From: Armatimonadota bacterium
Lineage (GTDB): Bacteria; Cloacimonadota; Cloacimonadia; Cloacimonadales; TCS61
Direction of reading: 5' to 3'
Length of the DNA stretch: 5,049 nt
Assembly (NCBI GenBank): GCA_030612605.1
Contig: JAUWNO010000196.1
Location: 1-5,049, forward strand
Under the pieces are notes generated by a model. That model worked only from the letters and a program-made list of their open reading frames with translations. It was not told the DNA's origin and did not search any database. Below, piece by piece: positions 1-5,049 of this stretch. Both the position numbers and the translations under genes were made by a program. Each line of letters starts with the position of its first letter. Position 1 is the stretch's first letter.

Positions 1-141
1 AGATTCTTCTAACAATTTATCAAAATCCGAATCTATTTCCGAAACCGGTTGTGCTTCAACTTCGTTTGTTTCAACCTGAATTTCTTCTTTATCCTCAGAT
101 GTCTCTAATTGCTTTTCCTGAATATCTTCTGTTTTTTCCAT
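1..141 (-). CDS. Acidic N-terminus of an unidentified protein (partial)
   Basis: An open frame starts with ATG at 141 and reads leftward without a stop to the window edge, giving 47 residues from MEKTEDIQEKQ to DFDKLLEES. GGGGAGAAGAG lies directly upstream (152-142), with GGAG five bases before the ATG, so the start is well supported. The visible part is low-complexity and strongly acidic: 18 Asp/Glu, 4 Lys and no Arg, with no signal peptide or membrane segment. It looks like a disordered leader ahead of a folded domain. The end, SDFDKLLEES, resembles the short helix that precedes the first S1 domain in some ribosomal protein S1 homologues, but the domain itself lies outside the window, so this is only a guess. 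It is divergent from the phosphate operon and shares a 190-base intergenic region with it. I am confident it is a gene and unsure what it encodes. Confidence 0.8.
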   Translation of the reverse strand, partial: MEKTEDIQEKQLETSEDKEEIQVETNEVEAQPVSEIDSDFDKLLEES

Positions 142-271
142 CTCTTCTCCCCAAAACAATTTCGAGTGCCAAAAAGAAAACCAAACCCTGTTTGTAAAGA
201 TTTATTTTTTTACCAAAATTTAACCTTTTATTATTATAATTAAATAATTTACTTGACTTAAAAAATCATAT

Positions 272-307
272 CTTTTTACAAAAAGGTGTTCTTTTCATAA
301 GAAAAGA
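272..307. repeat. Tandem pair of AT-rich palindromes in the phosphate operon leader
   Basis: CTTTTTACAAAAAG (272-285) is a perfect palindrome with 6-bp arms around AC. TCTTTTC (290-296) and GAAAAGA (301-307) form a second perfect inverted repeat with 7-bp arms around ATAA. Their centres (278.5 and 298.5) are exactly 20 bp apart, about two helical turns, and both share the CTTTT...AAAAG arms. They lie just ahead of the ribosome binding site and the first overlaps a candidate -10 box. This is the arrangement expected of a double operator, but A/T-only stems are easily met by chance in this sequence. They have too few G:C pairs to be good terminators. Confidence 0.35.
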
Positions 308-319
308 TAATGAGTGTTT

Positions 320-328
320 AGGAGGTGA
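320..328 (+). promoter_or_regulatory. Strong Shine-Dalgarno site deciding a TTG start
   Basis: AGGAGGTGA is nearly complementary to the whole anti-SD end of 16S rRNA. Counting from GGAGG (321-325) it sits six bases before TTG at 332, which opens the DUF47 frame. It settles the start in favour of TTG over the out-of-frame ATG at 336, and shows that this organism uses canonical SD-led initiation. Confidence 0.85.
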
Positions 329-331
329 ATC

Positions 332-985
332 TTGGATGGAATTTTTACTGGAAGAAGTAAAGAACTTCAATCATCGATAGATAGTTTTGTAGACCGAGTT
401 GAAAAAGCAGGTTTAATTTTCTGGGAAGGTGTGAAAGCTTATCTGAAAAAAAAACCGGAAAGATTTGAAGAGTTTTATCGGGAATTATCCGAATTGGAAT
501 CTCAAGCTGATGTAGTTAGAAGAGATATCAAATATAAACTCTACACTTTTATGTTGATACCGGAATCGCGTGGAGATGTTCTGGGTCTTTTGGAAACACT
601 CGATGATGTTATTGATGTTGCGGAAAAAATATTGGAAGATCTATCAATAGAAACTCCTGAAATACTTGAATTTTTAAATGAAGATTTCGCAGATCTCGCT
701 GAACTTTCTTACAAAGCTGTGGAAGAACTTGCAAAATGTGCGCGTGCATTTTTCACAGAAATCAAACTCGTGAATAATTATGTTAATAAAATTCATTTTT
801 ATGAACATGAAGCTGATAAATTAGAAGAAGTTCTTAAAAGAAAAATCTTCAAATGCGAAGATATCAAAGTATTCAGCAAGAAAGTTCATCTAAGATATTT
901 TGCAGGAAAATTTGCTTTGCTTTCTGATGTCGCTGAATCTGTTGCCGAACGAATTGCAGTGTATGCCATCAAAAGAAGAATCTAA
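332..985 (+). CDS. PhoU-like DUF47 (TIGR00153) phosphate transport regulator
   Basis: This 217-residue all-helical protein belongs to the PhoU-related DUF47 family, of normal length for it. Family members usually accompany PiT permeases and are thought to modulate phosphate uptake from the cytoplasmic side; it is not classical PhoU of the Pst system. It has the expected two-fold repeat of three-helix bundles. ELESQAD (54-60) with LLETLDDVID (86-95) in the first half is matched by HFYEHEAD (155-162) with LLSDVAESVAER (196-207) in the second; these acidic ExxxD and D/E-rich helices are the metal-binding positions in PhoU-type bundles. No signal peptide or membrane span is present. The start is TTG at 332, six bases after a near-perfect AGGAGGTGA. 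The nearby ATG at 336 is out of frame and closes after 14 codons, so TTG is preferred. The PiT permease follows after 22 nt, so the two are almost certainly co-transcribed. Confidence 0.92.
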   Translation: MDGIFTGRSKELQSSIDSFVDRVEKAGLIFWEGVKAYLKKKPERFEEFYRELSELESQADVVRRDIKYKLYTFMLIPESRGDVLGLLETLDDVIDVAEKILEDLSIETPEILEFLNEDFADLAELSYKAVEELAKCARAFFTEIKLVNNYVNKIHFYEHEADKLEEVLKRKIFKCEDIKVFSKKVHLRYFAGKFALLSDVAESVAERIAVYAIKRRI

Positions 986-1007
986 TTCTTTGGATAGGAA
1001 CGAATAA

Positions 1008-2060
1008 ATGATACAACTTCTTTTCTTTTTATCCAGCGGATTACTTTTGGGCTGGTCTCTGGGTGCAAACGATGCAGCTAATATTTTCGGAACTGCTGTT
1101 GGCACCAAAATGATCAAGTTTCGAACAGCAGCAATCATTTGCAGTATCTTCATTATTTTAGGTGCCGTGATTAGCGGAGCTGGTCCATCTCACACATTAA
1201 AAGAATTGGGAATGATTGATAGCCTTGCCGGAGCTTTTATTGTGGCTCTGGCTGCTGCTTTCACGGTTTTGTGGATGACCAAAGCCGGACTTCCGGTATC
1301 AACATCTCAGGCAATTGTAGGAGCAATAATCGGCTGGAACTTCTTTGCAAATGTTCCCACAAATCTAAACTCAATCACAAAAATCGTAGGAACCTGGGTC
1401 TTCTCACCAATCCTATCCGCTTTATTTGCATTTATCTTTTTTCATCTCATCAGAAAAATTCTTGAAAATAGTAAAATTCACCTGATAGTTTTAGATTCAT
1501 TAACGCGGAAAGCTCTGATTGTTGTCGGTGCTTTCGGAGCTTATAGTCTGGGTGCAAATAACATTGCAAATGTGATGGGAGTATTCATTAATTCATCTCC
1601 TTTCAAGAATGTTAGTATTGGCAGCGTTTTCCAAATGTCTCCCATCCAGCAGCTCTTTCTTCTGGGTAGTATTGCCATTGCAGTGGGAGTTTTCACTTAT
1701 TCGAAAAAGGTAATGATGACTGTAGGAAGAAGCATTTTCAAGCTTTCACCAATCTCTGCATTAGTTGCGGTTTTTTCCAGTTCTCTCGTGCTTTTTCTTT
1801 TTGCTTCTCAGGGTTTGAAGGATTTACTGATCTCAAACGGATTACCATCTTTTCCTCTGGTTCCTATTTCCAGCTCTCAAGCTGTGGTGGGTGCTGTGAT
1901 TGGAATTAGTCTGGCAAAAGGTGGAAGAAATGTAAATTTCAGAATTCTCGGTAAGATTAGTTTAGGATGGATCGCAACTCCGATCGCTTCTGCTATTTTT
2001 GCCTATATTGCCTTGTTCTTTATGCAGAATGTTTTTCTGCAGGAAGTTATTGTGAAATAA
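1008..2060 (+). CDS. PiT/Pho-4 family inorganic phosphate permease
   Basis: This 350-residue, very hydrophobic inner-membrane protein is a Pho-4 (PF01384) phosphate transporter, which imports phosphate or metal-phosphate coupled to H+ or Na+. The family's internal inverted duplication is plain. GANDAAN (19-25) is repeated as GANNIAN (182-188), and PVSTSQAIVGAIIG (96-109) as PISSSQAVVGAVIG (286-299); FSPILSALFAFI (132-143) and ATPIASAIFAYI near the C-terminus also match. About ten to twelve hydrophobic segments are visible, and the hydrophilic linker between the halves (about 149-167) is short, as in compact bacterial and archaeal PiT proteins. The second half has Asn in place of the Asp of the GAND motif. 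The ATG at 1008 has AGGAA (996-1000) seven bases upstream. It follows the DUF47 gene by 22 nt, the usual transporter-regulator pairing. The coupling ion cannot be read from the sequence. Confidence 0.95.
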   Translation: MIQLLFFLSSGLLLGWSLGANDAANIFGTAVGTKMIKFRTAAIICSIFIILGAVISGAGPSHTLKELGMIDSLAGAFIVALAAAFTVLWMTKAGLPVSTSQAIVGAIIGWNFFANVPTNLNSITKIVGTWVFSPILSALFAFIFFHLIRKILENSKIHLIVLDSLTRKALIVVGAFGAYSLGANNIANVMGVFINSSPFKNVSIGSVFQMSPIQQLFLLGSIAIAVGVFTYSKKVMMTVGRSIFKLSPISALVAVFSSSLVLFLFASQGLKDLLISNGLPSFPLVPISSSQAVVGAVIGISLAKGGRNVNFRILGKISLGWIATPIASAIFAYIALFFMQNVFLQEVIVK

Positions 2061-2181
2061 TTTGGAATGACACGGAATTGAGAAGAATCAATTGAGATAA
2101 TGCAAATGAATATCAAAAAATAATTTTCGCAAAAATGAATAAAAAGATAGGTCATAAACTACAAATTCATCCAAGAAAGAA
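2061..2181. other. Intergenic gap between phosphate operon and methyltransferase
   Basis: These 121 bases contain an 8-bp direct repeat, AATTGAGA, at 2076-2083 and 2090-2097, and a 16-codon ATG frame (2135-2185) discussed in the findings. No GC-rich hairpin followed by a T-run and no well-spaced promoter is visible, so it is unclear whether the methyltransferase is transcribed separately or by read-through. Confidence 0.4.
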
Positions 2182-2727
2182 ATGAGAACATTAGATTTAG
2201 GTTGTGGCAAGAATAAGCGTGCGGGAGCTATCGGATTAGATCAGGATAGAAATGTTAATCCAGATGTGGTTCATGAAGTAAGATTTCGGAGAAAATTGCC
2301 TTTCGAAGACAATTATTTTGATGAAATATATTTGGTTGATTTTATAGAACACGTTGATAATATTGAATGGTTATTGAGTGAAGTTCATAGGGTAAGTTTA
2401 CCGGATGCTTATGTGGAAATTCAATATCCGCATTACAGTAGTCCCAATTTTCATAATGATATTACCCATCATCATGGATTAGGCATGCACGCCCTATTTC
2501 ATTACGATCCCACATCTGCTTTGGGAAAGAAATACGGTTCATACACACATCTTGAAAGGGATTTCCCTTTTAAGATTGAAAAAGTAGATGCATATTTTAA
2601 TCAAGATCTTATTGGAAAAATTTCAAAGTTGTTATCCGGGATAGTTGGATTGAATAATTATGAAGCATATATTTCCGGTATTTTACCAATCATGAATGTT
2701 CATGTAGATCTTCGTGTTTTGAAATAA
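2182..2727 (+). CDS. SAM-dependent class I methyltransferase (type 11-like)
   Basis: This 181-residue soluble protein has the core signatures of a class I methyltransferase. Motif I is TLDLGCGKNK (3-12), the acidic residue after beta-2 is in GLDQD (D20/D22), and LPFEDNYFDEIYLVDFIEHV (39-58) carries the motif seen in type 11 enzymes, followed by a helix with EVHRV (67-71). A His-rich stretch, PHYSSPNFHNDITHHHG (83-99), follows the motif III strand and resembles the H-x-S-S...D-x-T-H segment of small methyltransferases often found near surface-glycan genes. The C-terminal MNVHVDLRVLK fits the last beta strands. The frame begins directly at motif I, as in many short members, so it looks complete. 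The ATG at 2182 has only a weak purine-rich AAGAAAGAA upstream, and an in-frame TAA at 2155 limits any longer version. The substrate is unknown and the neighbours give no hint of it. Confidence 0.85.
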   Translation: MRTLDLGCGKNKRAGAIGLDQDRNVNPDVVHEVRFRRKLPFEDNYFDEIYLVDFIEHVDNIEWLLSEVHRVSLPDAYVEIQYPHYSSPNFHNDITHHHGLGMHALFHYDPTSALGKKYGSYTHLERDFPFKIEKVDAYFNQDLIGKISKLLSGIVGLNNYEAYISGILPIMNVHVDLRVLK

Positions 2728-2940
2728 ATCTATTCCTTTCTCGTTTTATCATAAACTAAAAAATAACGGATATTAACACCCTCCCTAAAAGCATCTAAAC
2801 TAAACTTTAGAGTAAAAAAGATGAAAAAAATAAAATAAATTGACAGTCCATATTGCGAAGTTTTTTTTGTAATGTGTCGCGAATTAGAAAAAAAGATTAT
2901 AATTTGAATTAATCATAAAGTAAAATATGAAAGGTATTGT
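2728..2940 (+). promoter_or_regulatory. Intergenic region with probable -10 box for the DUF2335 cassette
   Basis: This 213-base, very A/T-rich gap precedes the two-gene cassette. A perfect TATAAT at 2898-2903 lies 38 bases before the ATG at 2941, a sensible distance for a promoter, but the hexamer 17 bp upstream (TGTCGC, 2875-2880) is a poor -35. A perfect TTGACA at 2840-2845 exists, but no -10-like hexamer follows it at 16-18 bp. A weak inverted repeat, TCTAAA/TTTAGA (2794-2799 and 2806-2811), is not followed by a T-run. GAAAGGT (2929-2935) is the likely ribosome binding site, ending five bases before the ATG. Confidence 0.4.
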
Positions 2941-3393
2941 ATGAAAACAAATCCAAAATTATTAAATCAATCTTTTTGGTTTGGAGTAGAAAAAGTGTTT
3001 GATATTACAAACGCAATAAATTCAAAGTCTATTCATTTAAATATTAATAAAAGTGATGAAAATAAAATAATTTTTCATGTTGAACTAAATAAACCAATAA
3101 AGATTAAGTATTTGGTTAGTAGTGTATTTCTATCATCAAAAAAAATAAGACAAAATCACTCAAAACAAAAATATTCTCGATTGAATAATTATACTATTGA
3201 TGAAAATCGAGGTCTAAGATTAAATTATATCCGACTTTCCAATAATATAAGAAAAGAAACTCTTATCGATATATCAGAATCTTGGAATTCAGTTGGTGAT
3301 TCTTTAAAAGAAACTTTTTCTATACTAGAAGGTGGTAATTTATCCTCAAATCAGAAAATGGAAAAAAATAAACTATGTCGAAGAAAAAATTAG
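2941..3393 (+). CDS. Unrecognised 150-residue protein, first gene of DUF2335 cassette
   Basis: I do not recognise this protein. It is 150 residues, basic, rich in Asn/Lys/Ile/Ser, and without a signal peptide or membrane segment, so probably cytoplasmic. Visible pieces are a short hydrophobic N-terminal helix (FWFGVEKVFDI, 12-22), a central part predicted to form beta strands (about residues 30-66), a Lys/Asn-rich middle, and an amphipathic segment with ISESWNSVGDSLKETF, which looks like a conserved C-terminal helix. The last ~20 residues are low-complexity and may be disordered. The ATG at 2941 has GAAAGGT just upstream. Its last 19 bases overlap the DUF2335 gene in another frame, so the two are surely co-transcribed and probably translationally coupled. 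Base composition is richer in A/T than the phosphate genes, which hints at an accessory origin. A slippery A_AAA_AAT lies immediately before its stop. Coding status is likely; function is unknown. Confidence 0.7.
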   Translation: MKTNPKLLNQSFWFGVEKVFDITNAINSKSIHLNINKSDENKIIFHVELNKPIKIKYLVSSVFLSSKKIRQNHSKQKYSRLNNYTIDENRGLRLNYIRLSNNIRKETLIDISESWNSVGDSLKETFSILEGGNLSSNQKMEKNKLCRRKN

Positions 3394-3920
3394 ATAAAAA
3401 ATCAACACCAGAGCATGTTACAAAAAATCCAGAACCGATAGTTAAGCAGGCTGTAGAACAAGTTGTAGAACAAGTTGTTCAAGACGTTTTTGAAAAAAAA
3501 CTAATTGAGATTCAAGAGATTTACAGTTTTTCTGGACCTATACCTTCTCCAGATTTGATGAAAGAATATCATAAAATCGATAAATCATTTCCTAACAGAA
3601 TAATGACTATGGCTGAAAATGCATCAAATCATAGACAAGCTGTCCAACATCGAGAATTGGATCAAGGTAAAGAAATAATTGATTTAAAAAGAAATGAACA
3701 AAAAACAGAAAGCAGAAATTCTTGGTTAGGAATAATCTCGGCATTTATAATTTGTATAATGTTTACTTTATTGACATATGTTTTAATATCTAATAATCAT
3801 CCGATTATTGGTTCTATTTTTGGTATTGGCACATTAACAGCACTTGTAGGGACGTTTATTCATGGAACAAAGATTAAAAAAGGCGAAACTAATATTGAGA
3901 TACCAGAAGATGCTGAATAA
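3375..3920 (+). CDS. DUF2335 family two-TM membrane protein
   Basis: This 181-residue protein matches the DUF2335 (PF10097) pattern of predicted membrane proteins of unknown function. The family signature is visible as FSGPIPSPDLMKEYHKID (52-69) followed by FPNRIMTMAENASNHRQ (72-88). Before it are a Lys-rich leader and a short repeat, VEQV-VEQV-VQDV (27-38). After it comes a charged helix (about 90-115) and then two hydrophobic helices, about 118-138 and 143-163, separated by SNNHP, and a hydrophilic tail. A hairpin with both ends in the cytoplasm is expected, with the ~115-residue domain inside. The ATG at 3375 is the first start after an in-frame TAA at 3369. Its SD is poor (GGA at 3360-3362, 12 bases away), so expression probably depends on coupling to the overlapping upstream gene. 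The family's role is not established; accessory, stress or defence roles are conceivable but unsupported by this sequence. Confidence 0.8.
   Translation: MSKKKLDKKSTPEHVTKNPEPIVKQAVEQVVEQVVQDVFEKKLIEIQEIYSFSGPIPSPDLMKEYHKIDKSFPNRIMTMAENASNHRQAVQHRELDQGKEIIDLKRNEQKTESRNSWLGIISAFIICIMFTLLTYVLISNNHPIIGSIFGIGTLTALVGTFIHGTKIKKGETNIEIPEDAE
3384..3393 (+). other. Possible -1 frameshift site at the cassette overlap
   Basis: In the frame of the 150-residue gene the sequence reads A AAA AAT TAG, a heptamer of the X_XXY_YYZ slippery type placed immediately before the stop codon. A -1 slip would continue in the DUF2335 frame from Leu6 on, giving a fusion of roughly 325 residues. No clear downstream hairpin is visible, and the same heptamer at 3363-3369 would lead straight into a TAA, so this may be a chance product of A-richness. 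Confidence 0.25.
3453..3488 (+). repeat. 12-bp tandem repeat within the DUF2335 gene
   Basis: GTAGAACAAGTT occurs twice back to back (3453-3464 and 3465-3476), followed by a degenerate third unit, GTTCAAGACGTT (3477-3488). In frame it encodes VEQV-VEQV-VQDV. The unit is a multiple of three, so changes in copy number would lengthen or shorten a predicted helical leader without breaking the frame. Confidence 0.8.
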
Positions 3921-4073
3921 TTAATATATTTGATTTCAGACTCAATTTTGTAAACAACCAAAAATAAAAACTGACAAAATCCGTTTATCTTTAACAAAAT
4001 AATAATACATTATTACTAGAAAAGAATAGAGAAGTCTAAAAATATTATATATATTGCCAACCGTTCTTAAGGT
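3921..4073. other. Convergent intergenic region with a 16-bp A/T palindrome
   Basis: These 153 bases lie between the 3' ends of two converging genes, so terminators for both would be expected. The clearest structure is TAATAATACATTATTA (4000-4015), a palindrome with 7-bp arms around AC, composed of A/T pairs only. There is no GC-rich stem with a T-run on either strand. On the minus strand the bases after the stop at 4074 run into an A/T tract (about 4038-4053) without a convincing hairpin. Termination may be factor-dependent, or the weak palindrome may act as a boundary. Confidence 0.35.
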
Positions 4074-5049
4074 CTATGTTTTCAATTTCTTCTTTTCTGC
4101 TGCTGGAAATAAAATATTATTTAAAATCAAACGATAACCGGGTGACTGTTTATGAAGGTCTAACACAGTTTCCGGATCACCGATACGATGTTGATAATCT
4201 TCCGGGTCATGTCCTCCATAAAAAGTAAAAGTACCTTTCCCGAAATTTCCGTGTAAATATTTCACTTCTTCCACTTGGGGAGATTCTCCCAGAATAATCA
4301 CACTTTTCTTAACAAATTCTTTGTGAAACGAAGTCGTCTGACCCAGAAAACCATTGATAACACTTGTATGACATTGAGTGAGCATGGTGGGAACCGGATC
4401 GTATTTTGCAGAAAAATCGAACAACTGAAAATAATCAGCTTCTGCTCCACGAATTTGAGCATAATCGCTGGCATCAATACTGGAGAATTCATATTGGTAT
4501 GGATTAAAAACAAGTGTGAAATTTTCAAAGGCAAAAGTACGAGAAAAATTTAATTTGCTTTCAGATTCCGGGTCGAAGCCATCACCATCAAAAACAGCAT
4601 CGCAAATATCGATACTTCCTGCTGCAAGAGCAATATCATAAGTATCTGTGGCAGCACACATAGCAAATAAAAATCCACCATTCTTAACGTATTCGCGAAT
4701 CTTTTCTGCAACTGCATGTTTCAGTTCCCATACTTTATTGAAGCCAAATTTGGCAGCAAGTTCCTCATTATTACGCACATCTTCCTGGTACCAAGCAGTG
4801 TTTCTGAAACTGGCATAAAACTTTCCATACTGACCTGTAAAATCCTCATGATGCAAATGCAGCCAATCATACTCATCGAGTAAACCGGCTAAAACCTCCT
4901 CGTCCCAAACAGTCTCATAATCAATTTCTGCATAAGTTAAAGCCAGAGTCACAGCATCATCCCACGGCTGTTTATTGGGTGGAGTGTAAATTGCGATTTT
5001 CGGCTCTTTCTCCAAAACAACAACATCCATATTCGCTGCATCAATTTCT
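4074..5049 (-). CDS. 'Asparagine synthetase B'-named family protein, C-terminal part (partial)
   Basis: This minus-strand frame ends at TAG (4076-4074) and stays open to the right edge, giving about 324 residues. The ATG at 5030 is probably internal: the frame continues upstream as EIDAAN, there is no SD ahead of it, and homologues I recall have a further N-terminal section before the MDVVVLEKEPKIAIYTPPNK block. Databases often call this family asparagine synthetase B, but neither the N-terminal Cys amidotransferase nor the SGGxDS ATP-binding loop of AsnB is visible. Numbering from that Met, the protein shows alternating strands and helices, WLHLHHEDFTGQYGKFY (56-72), a turn GGFLFAMCAATDT (118-130) with Cys125 like the nucleophile elbow of class I glutamine amidotransferase-like folds, and FYGGHDPED (270-278) with a His near the C-terminus. 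Function is unknown. The gene converges on the DUF2335 cassette. Confidence 0.8.
   Translation of the reverse strand, partial: EIDAANMDVVVLEKEPKIAIYTPPNKQPWDDAVTLALTYAEIDYETVWDEEVLAGLLDEYDWLHLHHEDFTGQYGKFYASFRNTAWYQEDVRNNEELAAKFGFNKVWELKHAVAEKIREYVKNGGFLFAMCAATDTYDIALAAGSIDICDAVFDGDGFDPESESKLNFSRTFAFENFTLVFNPYQYEFSSIDASDYAQIRGAEADYFQLFDFSAKYDPVPTMLTQCHTSVINGFLGQTTSFHKEFVKKSVIILGESPQVEEVKYLHGNFGKGTFTFYGGHDPEDYQHRIGDPETVLDLHKQSPGYRLILNNILFPAAEKKKLKT

Larger units (their letters stand above)
142..331. promoter_or_regulatory. Divergent intergenic region, putative promoters
   Basis: These 190 bases separate two divergent genes and must hold both start signals. ATTATAAT at 233-240 is a perfect palindrome and so offers a TATAAT on both strands. 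On the plus strand TTTACC (209-214) lies 17 bp before TATTAT (232-237). A second plus-strand candidate is TTGACT (253-258), 16 bp before TTTACA (275-280). Neither pair is a full match to the sigma-70 consensus, and in DNA this AT-rich such hits are common. No PHO-box-like direct repeats of the E. coli type are visible. The region must contain promoters, but the exact boxes are uncertain. Confidence 0.4.

Noticed and set aside
890..1153. 87-codon minus-strand frame across the DUF47/PiT junction
   Set aside because: It lies antisense to two well-supported genes, has no family resemblance, and is a shadow of their codon pattern.
1271..1465. 64-codon plus-strand frame inside the PiT gene
   Set aside because: It is fully within the permease gene in another frame, with no SD and a low-complexity, unfamiliar product.
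2023..2041. Inverted repeat TGCAGAA/TTCTGCA near the end of the PiT gene as a terminator
   Set aside because: It lies inside the coding sequence, the stem is only 7 bp, and no T-run follows, so it is unlikely to terminate transcription.
2076..2097. 8-bp direct repeat AATTGAGA as a target-site duplication or operator
   Set aside because: Only 6 bases separate the copies, there is no inserted element between them, and the motif is short and A/T-rich.
2840..2845. Perfect TTGACA as a -35 box
   Set aside because: No -10-like hexamer occurs 16-18 bp downstream; the T-run there does not match, and the TATAAT at 2898 is far too distant.
2927..2944. Five-codon frame MKGIV whose TGA overlaps the start of the 150-residue gene
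   Set aside because: Its bases are better explained as the ribosome binding site of the gene; a frame this short is expected by chance.
4275..4553. Plus-strand frame antisense to the right-edge gene, and a second minus-strand frame at 4298-4534
   Set aside because: Both are shadows of the conserved minus-strand gene, whose protein is clearly the real product.
1..5049. CRISPR array, tRNA/rRNA genes, insertion sequences, att sites
   Set aside because: No regularly spaced repeats, no tRNA-like cloverleaf, no transposase or integrase motif, and no paired terminal repeats were seen on either strand.

Overview
This is an AT-rich bacterial window with compact genes and clear Shine-Dalgarno sites (for example AGGAGGTGA ahead of the first complete gene). 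Strong SD sites argue against mainstream Bacteroidetes. The protein types, especially the family usually mislabelled 'asparagine synthetase B' at the right edge, would fit a Cloacimonadota-like or other FCB-related anaerobe. That placement is inference; no marker gene here fixes it.

Layout. (1) 1-141, minus strand: the first 47 codons of a very acidic protein that runs off the left edge. (2) 142-331: a divergent intergenic region with possible promoters and two AT-rich palindromes spaced 20 bp centre to centre. (3) 332-2060, plus strand: a two-gene phosphate operon, a PhoU-like DUF47 protein starting at TTG and then a PiT/Pho-4 inorganic phosphate permease 22 nt downstream. (4) 2182-2727, plus: a small SAM-dependent class I methyltransferase. 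(5) 2941-3920, plus: an AT-rich two-gene cassette, an unrecognised 150-residue protein overlapping by 19 nt a DUF2335-type protein with two membrane segments at its C-terminus. (6) 3921-4073: a convergent intergenic region with no convincing GC-rich terminator. (7) 4074-5049, minus: the C-terminal ~324 residues of an 'asparagine synthetase B'-named family protein that has no asparagine synthetase motifs but has a Cys elbow resembling the class I glutamine amidotransferase fold. It is cut by the right edge.

How the genes work together. The DUF47/PiT pair is a standard phosphate or metal-phosphate uptake unit: the permease transports and the PhoU-like partner probably modulates it. The 150-aa/DUF2335 pair looks like an accessory cassette, set off by its composition, its own upstream gap with a TATAAT, and its overlapping arrangement. 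The overlap contains an A_AAA_AAT slippery heptamer directly before the first gene's stop, so a -1 frameshift fusion of the two proteins is possible. This cassette is the least explained part of the window. The methyltransferase and the right-edge gene look like stand-alone chromosomal genes.
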